64,000 nucleotides of DNA from Oscillospiraceae bacterium (GTDB lineage: Bacteria; Bacillota; Clostridia; Oscillospirales; Ruminococcaceae). The stretch spans positions 31,814 through 95,813 of the forward strand of contig CAAGJI010000090.1 in NCBI GenBank assembly GCA_900770195.1. Direction: 5' to 3'. Under the pieces are notes generated by a model. That model ran no database searches and was not told the DNA's origin. It worked only from the letters and a program-made list of their open reading frames with translations. The position numbers and the translations under genes are program-made. Positions 1 to 7,885 of the stretch are shown here, in pieces. Numbering within the stretch: position 1 is the first letter of the stretch; each line of letters opens with the position of its first letter.

Positions 1-90
1 TTGATTTTTCAGAGTCGTTGTTATATGTTCCTGAGAAATAACATCGTCGAAGGTCTGAGGTCGCCACTTGCGATACAAAGCCTCATACAT
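1..90 (-). CDS. dnaX: DNA polymerase III subunit gamma/tau, N-terminal fragment
   Basis: The minus strand encodes the first 30 residues, beginning MYEALYRKWRPQTFDDVISQ, before the window ends. This is the hallmark N-terminus of DnaX, the clamp-loader ATPase of the replisome. An AAAGGAG ribosome-binding site lies just upstream on the minus strand (about 97-103). The small SRP RNA gene sits directly upstream in the same direction, the same arrangement as scr-dnaX in Bacillus subtilis, so the two may share a transcript. The ATPase core is outside the window. Identification rests on the N-terminal motif and the synteny. Confidence 0.9.
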   Translation of the reverse strand, partial: MYEALYRKWRPQTFDDVISQEHITTTLKNQ

Positions 91-149
91 AAGGCTGCTC
101 CTTTCTGCATTTATGCTGATTTACGTCAATATAGAAAAAGTTCCGAAAC

Positions 150-257
150 ATAGGTGTGCAGGCTTGCTGCGGCACACGAAGCCATCCGCTTAATGCTGCT
201 CGGTCCCCCGCCTGACATGGTTCACGGAGTTTCATTGCACAGGGCCCGCACACCTAT
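150..257 (-). ncRNA. ffs: Small bacterial SRP RNA (4.5S-like)
   Basis: Read on the minus strand, the region holds the conserved SRP domain IV: GTCAGG, a short apical hairpin, then GAGCAGC. The ends are complementary: 248-266 pairs with 141-159 with a single G-U wobble, giving one long rod. The RNA forms the signal recognition particle with Ffh. The apical hairpin reads CGG-GGGA-CCG, so the tetraloop is GGGA, a GNRA variant of the usual GGAA. A promoter lies immediately upstream. The mature ends are estimated from the conserved core; the extended stem would give about 141-266. Confidence 0.9.
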
Positions 258-286
258 ATTTCGGAATCATCACAATAACATTTAAT

Positions 287-315
287 ATTATAACACAACA
301 AAATCAAAAATGCAA
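287..315 (-). promoter_or_regulatory. Promoter for SRP RNA (and probably dnaX)
   Basis: On the minus strand a -35 TTGCAT (310-315) and a perfect -10 TATAAT (287-292) are separated by 17 bases. Transcription would begin near 279, shortly before the SRP RNA. Confidence 0.75.
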
Positions 316-528
316 GTGTTTTTTATAATTTTTTTTATTTTAGCCTTATTTTTTTGAGCCTGCATGCAAAAAACGCTGAAAAAATGCTGTATTTCTGCAA
401 GATGTTTTAAAATAACAATATTTCAGAAAAAAATCTTTAATATTTCGGGAGAAAATTTCTGAGATTTGGGAAAAAACTTATATCACATAAATTTCATCAA
501 TGATTTGTAAAAAATGACGGTTTTACAA
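316..528. other. AT-rich divergent spacer without a recognisable gene
   Basis: This stretch lies between the minus-strand SRP promoter and the plus-strand ddl promoter. It is rich in A and T runs. I see no ORF with a ribosome-binding site, no RNA motif and no clear hairpin. Confidence 0.6.
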
Positions 529-557
529 TTGACATTTTCAACAAAATGTGATACAAT
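529..557 (+). promoter_or_regulatory. Promoter upstream of ddl
   Basis: A consensus -35 TTGACA (529-534) is followed after 17 bases by -10 TACAAT (552-557). The predicted start near 564 gives a leader of about 100 bases before ddl. Confidence 0.75.
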
Positions 558-667
558 ATAGAGTGCAAAGGAGTATACTTGCGTTAATATGTAATATGTT
601 TTCACTTTTCTGAATATATTTTATTACATTATAAATAGAACAAAAGATGATAAGGAGAATTTTTAAA

Positions 668-1738
668 ATGGCAAAAACAAAAGTTGCGGTTATATTCGGT
701 GGTGCATCAAGTGAACACGATATATCACTTATTTCAGCTACAAACGTTATCAAGAGTATTCCAAAGGATAAATATGAAGTTATCTGTGTTGGAATAACAA
801 AAAAAGGAAGATGGCTTTATTTTCCGGGTGATGTTTCTGAAATTGAATCAGGTGAATGGGAAAAAAATTCAGACTGTGCATCAGCTGTTATTTCTCCTGA
901 CCCTATATATAAAGGACTTCTTATAATTGAAAACGGTGAAGTTACAGTAAGAAAAATTGATTGTGTTTTCCCTGTTCTTCACGGCAAAAACGGTGAGGAC
1001 GGCACAATTCAGGGACTTCTTGATATGTCAAAAATTCCATATGTAGGCTGTGGCGTGCTTGCATCTGCTTCTGCAATGGATAAAACACATACACATACTG
1101 TTCTTGATTATAACGGTATTCCTACTGCAAAATGGAGAATGATAACATTAAGAGAAATTTCAAAGCTTTCTGAAAAATGTGAGTATATTGCATCAGTTCT
1201 CGGATACCCTCTTTTTGTAAAGCCTGCAAACTGCGGTTCTTCAATCGGTGTAAATAAAGCTGAAAATTTTGATGAACTTGTAAGTGCTGTAAGAACAGCT
1301 TTTTCACACGACAACAAAGTTATAATAGAAGAATGCATTAACGGCAGAGAACTTGAAGTTGCTGTTTTTGGATATGATAATCCTTTTGCATCTTTTGCAG
1401 GTGAAATAGTAAATGAAGCTGAATTTTACGATTACGATTCAAAATATGTTTCAAAAATCAAAACAAAAGTGCCTGCTGACCTTGATGTTGATACAATGAA
1501 AGAAATAAGAGAAACAGCAATAAAAGCATATAAAGCTATCGGCTGCAAGGGACTTTCAAGAATAGATTTCTTCCTTACTGACAAAGGTAAGCTTCTTGTT
1601 AATGAAATTAACACAATGCCGGGATTTACTGATATAAGTATGTATCCGAAGCTTATGGAAAATCTTGGAATGACACAGGAATATCTCGTTGATAAGCTTA
1701 TTGAACAGGCAATAGAAAATTCAGAAAGAAATTATTGA
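668..1738 (+). CDS. ddl: D-alanine--D-alanine ligase
   Basis: This ATP-grasp enzyme joins two D-alanines for the peptidoglycan stem peptide in the cytoplasm. It has 356 residues, the usual Ddl length. The N-terminus carries GG-SSEHDISL (residues 11-21), and the omega loop reads EFYDYDSKY (252-260). The tyrosine-containing loop is typical of D-Ala-specific ligases rather than D-Lac or D-Ser resistance ligases, although the N-terminal half does resemble VanA/VanG proteins. Start: an ATG at 647 is in frame, but AAGGAG at about 651-656 precedes the ATG at 668, which is preferred. It is followed closely by murI, suggesting a peptidoglycan-precursor operon. No vanH, vanX or vanT is nearby. Confidence 0.93.
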   Translation: MAKTKVAVIFGGASSEHDISLISATNVIKSIPKDKYEVICVGITKKGRWLYFPGDVSEIESGEWEKNSDCASAVISPDPIYKGLLIIENGEVTVRKIDCVFPVLHGKNGEDGTIQGLLDMSKIPYVGCGVLASASAMDKTHTHTVLDYNGIPTAKWRMITLREISKLSEKCEYIASVLGYPLFVKPANCGSSIGVNKAENFDELVSAVRTAFSHDNKVIIEECINGRELEVAVFGYDNPFASFAGEIVNEAEFYDYDSKYVSKIKTKVPADLDVDTMKEIRETAIKAYKAIGCKGLSRIDFFLTDKGKLLVNEINTMPGFTDISMYPKLMENLGMTQEYLVDKLIEQAIENSERNY

Positions 1739-1758
1739 TTTCAGGGAGAAAATATATA

Positions 1759-2577
1759 ATGTCTAATAATATTTCAGATTACGCAATAGGCGTTTTTGAT
1801 TCAGGCTGCGGCGGTCTTACTGCTGTAAAGGAACTGAACAGGATACTTCCCTGCGAAAACATAATATATTTTGGCGATACAGCAAGAATACCATATGGTA
1901 CAAGAAGCCGTGAAACGGTTTTAAGGTACGCAAAACAGGACGTTGCATTTTTAAGAAGACACCAGATAAAAATGGTTATAGCAGCCTGCGGAACAGTAAG
2001 TTCAACAGTAGGAAACGGCACACTTTGCGAAGATATGCCTTATACGGGAGTTGTTATTCCTGCATCAATGAAGGCAGCTAAAATAACAAAAAATAAAAAA
2101 GTCGGTGTCATAGGAACAGCAGTTACTGTTAAAAGCCAGAGTTTTGCGAAGACAATAGGAGAACTTGACAGCAGTATTGAAGTCTTTTCAAAAGCCTGTC
2201 CTATGTTTGTTCATCTTGTTGAAAACGGATATACAGACAGAAATAACAAGGTTACAAGACTTGTTGCGGAAGAATACCTTGAACCTATGAAGAAAACAGG
2301 TGTTGATACATTGATTATGGGTTGCACTCATTTTCCTATAATAAAAGATATAATTCAGGATATTATGGGTGACAAAGTAACACTTATAAATACAGGCGAA
2401 GAGGCTGCACTTTATGCAAGGAAATGCCTCAGAGAAAAAAATATGCTGAATAATCAGGATAAAAAGGGTAAAAATGTTTTCTATGTCAGCGACAGCGTTG
2501 AACTTTTTACAGAAAATGTTAAAAATTTTCTTTCTGATGATATGACAGGCGACGTTTATCAGGAAGTTGTTTCATGA
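1759..2577 (+). CDS. murI: Glutamate racemase
   Basis: This enzyme makes D-glutamate for peptidoglycan by cofactor-independent racemisation with two catalytic cysteines. It has 272 residues. The N-terminal DSGCGGLTAV (14-23) and the later YFGDTARIPYG match the family. The second catalytic Cys lies in MGCTH (Cys189). The first Cys is present (Cys77), but its motif reads ACGT where most MurI proteins have ACNT; the Asn-to-Gly change is unusual. The start is the ATG at 1759 behind a GGGAG ribosome-binding site rather than the in-frame ATG at 1735, which overlaps ddl. The gene follows ddl by 20 bases. Confidence 0.9.
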   Translation: MSNNISDYAIGVFDSGCGGLTAVKELNRILPCENIIYFGDTARIPYGTRSRETVLRYAKQDVAFLRRHQIKMVIAACGTVSSTVGNGTLCEDMPYTGVVIPASMKAAKITKNKKVGVIGTAVTVKSQSFAKTIGELDSSIEVFSKACPMFVHLVENGYTDRNNKVTRLVAEEYLEPMKKTGVDTLIMGCTHFPIIKDIIQDIMGDKVTLINTGEEAALYARKCLREKNMLNNQDKKGKNVFYVSDSVELFTENVKNFLSDDMTGDVYQEVVS

Positions 2578-2599
2578 AAATATTTCGGAGAATGATTTT

Positions 2600-3022
2600 A
2601 TGTCAAAGAAAAAATCAAGATTTATAATCATAACTGAACAGAAAGACCGTGATAATTCTGATAAAATGGAACTTAAAACAGATGGTCTTATGTGGAAAGA
2701 CGGGGAACATATTGTTCTTCAATATAATGAATCGAAAGCAACAGGATATGAAGGTTCTGTTATGACAATCAGGGCAGGAAAAGATACTGTTTTTGTAAAC
2801 AGAAACGGCGAATACAGTGCATCTATGGTTATAGAAAAATCAAAAGAACATTATGCGCATTATGAAACACCTATGGGTGGTGTTGATGTTTCAACAAAAG
2901 CTTATTCAGTAAAAAATAATCTTACTGAAAAAGGCGGTGAAATAGCAATGAAATACGGTGTTTATATAAACGGTATGTTTGCTAATTTTACAGATATAAA
3001 AATAACGGCTGAAGTCGTGTAA
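2600..3022 (+). CDS. DUF1934 (YwiB-like) protein
   Basis: A 140-residue protein with a beta-rich pattern, including the central stretch ETPMGGVDVSTKAYSVKNNL and a C-terminal GVYINGMFANFTDIKI. Length and pattern fit the DUF1934/YwiB family, a lipocalin-like domain of unknown function. In Bacillus ywiB lies directly upstream of argS, as here, which supports the call. The start is the ATG at 2600 behind CGGAG; an earlier in-frame ATG at 2567 lies inside murI and lacks a good ribosome-binding site. No signal peptide or membrane segment is visible, so it is probably cytoplasmic. Confidence 0.75.
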   Translation: MSKKKSRFIIITEQKDRDNSDKMELKTDGLMWKDGEHIVLQYNESKATGYEGSVMTIRAGKDTVFVNRNGEYSASMVIEKSKEHYAHYETPMGGVDVSTKAYSVKNNLTEKGGEIAMKYGVYINGMFANFTDIKITAEVV

Positions 3023-3050
3023 ATATAGAATTCAGGAGAATATAAAAAAT

Positions 3051-4742
3051 ATGACAGATTGTATTAAAAATGCACATAACGAACTATATGATATGATAGT
3101 TTCTGCATTTGGCAGAATGGTTTCAGAAGGAGATGTTGAGGCAGTTCCTATGCCGGCTTTTATAATTGAAGTTCCGGCTGACAAGTCACATGGTGATTTT
3201 GCGACAAATGCTGCTATGGTAAGTGCCAGAACTTTTAAAATGGCACCTCGTATGATAGCTGAAAAACTTCTTTCAAAAATGGATTTTAACGGAACTGTTT
3301 TTGAAAAGGCTGAAGTTGCAGGTCCGGGATTTATAAACTTTTTCCTTAACAGAAAATGGTTTTCAGATTGTGTTGAAACTGTTATTTCTGAAAGTGAAAA
3401 CTATGGTAGAACAGACCTTGGCAAAGGCAAAAGAGTTCTTGTTGAATTTGTTTCAGCAAACCCTACAGGTCCTATGCATATAGGCAACGCAAGAGGCGGT
3501 GCTTTAGGCGACGGTATTTCAGAAATTATGTCATGGGCAGGATATGATGTTACAAGAGAATTTTATATAAATGATGCAGGAAATCAGATAAAAAAATTCG
3601 GTATATCACTTGAAGCAAGATATTTACAGCTTTATAAAGACGGAATTGAAATGCCTGAAGATTCATATCTTGGTGCTGATATAACAGAACACGCTAAAAA
3701 TTTTGCGGAAATTAACGGTGATAAATATGTTGACTGCGACAGCGAAACAAGAAGAAAAGCACTCGTTGACTATGCACTTCCGCTTAATGAGGCAGGACTT
3801 GAAAGAGACCTTGGAAGATATCGTATAAAATATGACAACTGGTTCAAAGAAAGTTCTCTTCACAAAGACGGAAGCGTTGAAAATATTGTAAAAATGCTTA
3901 AAGAAAAAGGCTATACATACGAACAGGACGGTGCTGTTTGGTTTAAGGCTGAACAGTTTGGTGCAGACAAGGATTTTGTTCTTGTACGTTCAAATGGCAT
4001 TCCTACTTATGTTGTACCTGATATTGCTTATCATTACAATAAACTTGTAACAAGAAATTTTGACAAGGCGATTGATATTTTCGGTGCAGATCACCACGGA
4101 TATGTTCCAAGACTTAAAGCAGCACTTACTGCACTTGATGTAGATGCATCAAAACTTGATGTTGTCCTTATGCAGATGGTTCGTCTTGTAAGAGATGGAG
4201 AAGTTGTAAAACTTTCGAAAAGAAGCGGTAAAGCAATAACACTTGTTACTCTTCTTGATGATATTCCGATTGACGCTGCAAGATTTTTCTTTAATCTTCG
4301 TGAGGCAAATACTCACTTTGAGTTTGACCTTGACCTTGCAGTTCAGAATTCTTCACAGAATCCTGTTTATTATGCACAGTATGCAATTGCAAGAATATGC
4401 AGTATGTTCAGAAATCTTAAAGAAGAGGGAATAGAACTTAAAAAGCTTTCATCTTCACAGCTTGATTGCCTTGACAAACCGCAGGAAATTGCACTTATTC
4501 GTTTTATTGCATCACTTCCTACAGAAGTAAATGCAGCCGCTAAGGCTTATGACCCTTCAAAAATTACAAAGTATGCAGTTGAACTTGCTTCACTTTTCCA
4601 CAAATTCTATGACGGATGCAGTGTAAAAAATGCTGAAACTCCTGAAATTCGTGATGCAAGAATGGTACTTTGCGAAGCAGTAAAACAGACTATGACAAAT
4701 GTTCTTACAATGCTTAAAATTACTTGTCCGGAAAGAATGTGA
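3051..4742 (+). CDS. argS: Arginyl-tRNA synthetase
   Basis: This class I synthetase charges tRNA-Arg. It has 563 residues, normal for the family. In order: the N-terminal additional domain (about 1-120), the HIGH-type signature PTGPMHIGN (about residues 138-146), the Rossmann catalytic core, the KMSKS-type loop KLSKRSG (about 386-392) and the C-terminal anticodon-binding domain ending CPERM. It is preceded by AGGAG and is probably the last gene of the ddl-murI-ywiB-argS unit. All key motifs are intact. Confidence 0.97.
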   Translation: MTDCIKNAHNELYDMIVSAFGRMVSEGDVEAVPMPAFIIEVPADKSHGDFATNAAMVSARTFKMAPRMIAEKLLSKMDFNGTVFEKAEVAGPGFINFFLNRKWFSDCVETVISESENYGRTDLGKGKRVLVEFVSANPTGPMHIGNARGGALGDGISEIMSWAGYDVTREFYINDAGNQIKKFGISLEARYLQLYKDGIEMPEDSYLGADITEHAKNFAEINGDKYVDCDSETRRKALVDYALPLNEAGLERDLGRYRIKYDNWFKESSLHKDGSVENIVKMLKEKGYTYEQDGAVWFKAEQFGADKDFVLVRSNGIPTYVVPDIAYHYNKLVTRNFDKAIDIFGADHHGYVPRLKAALTALDVDASKLDVVLMQMVRLVRDGEVVKLSKRSGKAITLVTLLDDIPIDAARFFFNLREANTHFEFDLDLAVQNSSQNPVYYAQYAIARICSMFRNLKEEGIELKKLSSSQLDCLDKPQEIALIRFIASLPTEVNAAAKAYDPSKITKYAVELASLFHKFYDGCSVKNAETPEIRDARMVLCEAVKQTMTNVLTMLKITCPERM

Positions 4743-4870
4743 CGGTAAAAATTACAAATTGGTAAAAAATAATATTTTTGAAAAATGCCTTTAAACAGGT
4801 AAAATAAAAGGAAATATTTTGAACAAGCCGAAAATTAACAATTTATACACACAAGTTTCTGTGAAATGTG

Positions 4871-4884
4871 TTACAATATTGTAA
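4871..4884. promoter_or_regulatory. Perfect palindrome overlapping a -10 box
   Basis: TTACAATATTGTAA is a perfect 14-base inverted repeat. It contains TACAAT (4872-4877), a plausible -10 for the downstream PucR-type regulator gene; no convincing -35 sits 17 bases upstream. It could be an operator, possibly for autoregulation, but short palindromes arise by chance in AT-rich DNA. Confidence 0.3.
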
Positions 4885-4947
4885 TAAATAGCAGGAATTA
4901 AAAAATTACGGGAATATAATTTAAAACAGAAAGGATTGGCTGTTAAT

Positions 4948-6033
4948 ATGTCAAACAGATTATTTCAGGGATTAATGCATCAGATGAGAGAAGTTATGGA
5001 TGCAACTATAGGTGTAGTTGATGAAACTGCAACCACAATTGCCTGTAGTGACCTTACAAAAGTAGGCACAACAAATGAATTCGTATCACTCGATTTAAAC
5101 GATACAACAGATATTTTTATTCGTGACGGATATACATACAAGCCTTTCGGCGTTAAATCAAAGCCGGAATATGCTGTTTTTGTTGAAGGAACAGATGAAC
5201 AGGCTGCAAGATATGCAAACGTTCTTGCAATTTCACTTGCAAACGTAAAGCAGTATTATGATGAAAAATACGACAGAAATAACTTTATAAAAAATGTTGT
5301 TCTTGAAAATGTTCTTCCGGGCGATATTATAGTAAAGGCAAGGGAACTCCATTTCAATGCGGAAGTAAGCAGAGTTGTTCTTCTTATAAGAATTGTTTCA
5401 ACAAACGATATTTCTGCATATGATGTTATCCAGAATCTTTTCCCTGATAAAAGCAAGGATTTCGTGTTCAACATTACAGAAACAGACATCGTTCTTGTTA
5501 AGGAAATTAAAAATACTGTTGCAACAAAAGACCTTGAAAAACTCGCCCGTTCAATTGCAGATACTTTAAGTTCTGAATTCTACACAAGAGTAAACGTTGG
5601 TATTGGTACAGTTGTAACAAGTGTAAAGGATCTTTCACGTTCATTCAAGGAAGCACAGATGGCACTTGAAGTCGGCAAGGTATTTGACACAGATAAGGTT
5701 ATTGTAAGCTATGACAACCTCGGTCTTGCAAGGCTTATCTATCATCTCCCGACAACACTTTGCGAAACTTTCTTAAATGAAGTATTCAAAAGAGGCAGCA
5801 TAGACTCTCTCGACCACGAAACACTTTTTACAATCCAGAGATTCTTTGAAAATAACCTTAATGTTTCAGAAACTTCAAGAAAGCTTTTTGTACACAGAAA
5901 TACACTTGTATACCGTCTTGAAAAAATCAAGAAGCTTACAGGTCTTGACCTTCGTGAATTTGACCATGCAATTATTTTCAAGGTTGCACTTATGGTTAAA
6001 AAGTACCTTCAGGCGAAGCCGGTTAAATTCTAA
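4948..6033 (+). CDS. PucR/CdaR-type helix-turn-helix transcriptional regulator
   Basis: A 361-residue cytoplasmic regulator. The N-terminal third (about 1-130) resembles a sugar-diacid-recognition/GAF-like sensor with the segment IGVVDETATTIACSD. A central region follows, and the C-terminus (about 300-355) holds the PucR helix-turn-helix with NVSETSRKLFVHRNTLVYRL. The start at ATG 4948 is preferred over the in-frame TTG at 4936, which is only one base from the AAAGG ribosome-binding site. It lies directly upstream of ftsEX, but nothing in the sequence proves it controls them. The ligand is unknown; the CdaR label reflects domain architecture only. Confidence 0.8.
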   Translation: MSNRLFQGLMHQMREVMDATIGVVDETATTIACSDLTKVGTTNEFVSLDLNDTTDIFIRDGYTYKPFGVKSKPEYAVFVEGTDEQAARYANVLAISLANVKQYYDEKYDRNNFIKNVVLENVLPGDIIVKARELHFNAEVSRVVLLIRIVSTNDISAYDVIQNLFPDKSKDFVFNITETDIVLVKEIKNTVATKDLEKLARSIADTLSSEFYTRVNVGIGTVVTSVKDLSRSFKEAQMALEVGKVFDTDKVIVSYDNLGLARLIYHLPTTLCETFLNEVFKRGSIDSLDHETLFTIQRFFENNLNVSETSRKLFVHRNTLVYRLEKIKKLTGLDLREFDHAIIFKVALMVKKYLQAKPVKF

Positions 6034-6094
6034 AATTTAAAAGAACAGAGTAATAAGAAGAAAAAAGAGAAAATCAATGGAAAGGTGATAAGGC

Positions 6095-6931
6095 ATGGTT
6101 GAATTTCGTAATGTTTCAGTTACATATGCAAACGGTGTTGATGCACTTTATAATGTCAATTTAGTTATAAATGACGGTGACTTCGCTTTTGTTGTAGGGC
6201 CGTCAGGTGCAGGTAAAAGTACAATGATAAAACTTCTCCTGAAGGAGATAAGCCCGACTTCGGGAGAGGTTGTTGTAAACGGCTATAAACTTACAAAACT
6301 GCCGAAAAGAAAAATACCGTCATTAAGACGTACAATAGGATTTGTATTTCAGGATTTCAGACTTATTCCATCAATGACGGTTTATGAAAATATTGCATTT
6401 GTACTCAGAGTTATAGATTCTCCAAGAAGATATATCAAAAAAAGAGTAAAATATGTTATAAGTCTTGTTGGACTTGAAGATAAGGCGAATGCATTTCCTG
6501 ATGAACTTTCAGGCGGTGAAAAACAGAGATGTGCCATTGCAAGAGCACTTGTAAATGACCCTGATTTGATAATCGCTGATGAACCTACGGGAAATATTGA
6601 CCCTGAACTTTCATATGAAATAGTTGAACTTTTGAAAAGTATAAACGACTGCGGTACAACTATTCTTATGGTAACACATGAACATGACCTTGTGCGTCAT
6701 TTTGGCGGAAGAATTATAAACATCAACAAAGGTGAGGTTACATTTGATAACGTTATCAGCGGTGATGCAGTTTCTGAAGCTGCAAATATTATGAACGATA
6801 TAAACAGCGGAAGCACACAGGTTGTTTATGATGAAAATTACAGAGCCGAACAGTATGATTCATACAGCGGCGATGTTTACGATGAAACAGACAACAGGTT
6901 TGTACCTGACAATGAAGGCGGTGATTACTGA
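6095..6931 (+). CDS. ftsE: Cell-division ABC transporter ATPase FtsE
   Basis: This ATPase partners with the membrane protein FtsX; the FtsEX complex regulates septal peptidoglycan hydrolases. Visible motifs are Walker A GPSGAGKST (35-43), the Q-loop region VFQDFRLIP, the ABC signature LSGGEKQR (about 140) and Walker B LIIADEPTG (about 160). At 278 residues it is about 50 longer than typical FtsE: from about residue 222 there is an acidic, Tyr/Asp-rich tail ending DNEGGDY. The stop codon overlaps the ftsX start (TGATG), indicating translational coupling. Confidence 0.92.
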   Translation: MVEFRNVSVTYANGVDALYNVNLVINDGDFAFVVGPSGAGKSTMIKLLLKEISPTSGEVVVNGYKLTKLPKRKIPSLRRTIGFVFQDFRLIPSMTVYENIAFVLRVIDSPRRYIKKRVKYVISLVGLEDKANAFPDELSGGEKQRCAIARALVNDPDLIIADEPTGNIDPELSYEIVELLKSINDCGTTILMVTHEHDLVRHFGGRIININKGEVTFDNVISGDAVSEAANIMNDINSGSTQVVYDENYRAEQYDSYSGDVYDETDNRFVPDNEGGDY

Positions 6932-7836
6932 TGAAACTCAGCGGTATTCAGTACCTTGCAGGTCAGGGAATAGAAAATATATGGAAAAACAGAATGATGT
7001 CTTTTGCGTCATTTTGTGTACTGCTTGTTTCAATACTTATGGTAGGACTTGCTTCGCTTTTCTACATAAACATAACATCTATGATAGGAAGTGTTGCAGG
7101 AAAAAATGAAGTTATTGTCTATATTCAAGATGATGCAACAGAAGAAGATGAAGCATCACTTAAAACACAGCTTGAAAAGATAGGCAATATGACAGAAATA
7201 AGTTTTTATTCAAAGGATCAGGCTTTTGAAGACCTGAAAAAAAGTATGTCTGACTATGAGGTTCTGTTTGATTCACTTGGAAATGATAATCCGCTTATAG
7301 ATTCATACAGAATAAAAATTGCAGATATAAACCATATGGATGACACAGTGGCACAGATTCAGAAACTTGATTTTGTTTCAAATGTACGTGCCCCTTATGA
7401 TTTTGTCAACATACTTATTCAGCTCAGAAAAATAATAACAATAATAGCACTTGCTGTTATTGCAGCACTTTGTGTTGTTTCTGTAATTATAATTTCAAAC
7501 ACAACGAAAGCGTCTGTATTTGCAAGAAGAGAAGAAATTATGATTATGAAGTACGTTGGTGCAACGAATGCATTTATCAGAATACCATTCTTTATTGAAG
7601 GAATGATAACGGGATTTATGGCAGGACTTGTGGCACTTATACTTACATGGCTAAGCTATGATTCAACAGTTGACCTTCTTACAAATCAGGTTGATATTTT
7701 GAATATTATCGGTGTTGGAAGTATTATATCATTCAGGCAGATTATTGTTCCGGTTGCACTTTGTTATCTTGCTGCCGGTGCGTTTGTTGGAGCTTTAGGA
7801 AGCACAATTTCAACAAGAAAACATCTGAATGTATAA
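6931..7836 (+). CDS. ftsX: Cell-division protein FtsX
   Basis: The integral membrane partner of FtsE, 301 residues. The order is a cytoplasmic N-terminus, TM1 (about 22-45), a large extracellular domain (about 48-165), then three further membrane segments in the C-terminal half, including IITIIALAVIAALCVVSVII. The cytoplasmic loop between TM2 and TM3 reads RREEIMIMKYVGATN, a recognisable FtsX feature. The extracellular loop is where FtsX proteins contact their cognate coiled-coil hydrolase, and such a hydrolase is encoded 50 bases downstream. Confidence 0.92.
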   Translation: MKLSGIQYLAGQGIENIWKNRMMSFASFCVLLVSILMVGLASLFYINITSMIGSVAGKNEVIVYIQDDATEEDEASLKTQLEKIGNMTEISFYSKDQAFEDLKKSMSDYEVLFDSLGNDNPLIDSYRIKIADINHMDDTVAQIQKLDFVSNVRAPYDFVNILIQLRKIITIIALAVIAALCVVSVIIISNTTKASVFARREEIMIMKYVGATNAFIRIPFFIEGMITGFMAGLVALILTWLSYDSTVDLLTNQVDILNIIGVGSIISFRQIIVPVALCYLAAGAFVGALGSTISTRKHLNV

Positions 7837-7885
7837 TAAATTAAAAGAGAAAATGAGAAAATGAGAAAACGGAGGTAAGAACCAA

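Noticed and set aside
668..1738. Vancomycin-resistance (VanA/VanG-type) ligase
   Set aside because: The N-terminal half resembles Van ligases, but the omega loop EFYDYDSKY is the D-Ala form and no vanH, vanX or vanT is adjacent.
7847..7870. Short tandem repeat GAGAAAAT (about three copies) before the M23 gene
   Set aside because: Low-complexity purine-rich sequence next to a ribosome-binding site; too short to suggest phase variation with confidence.
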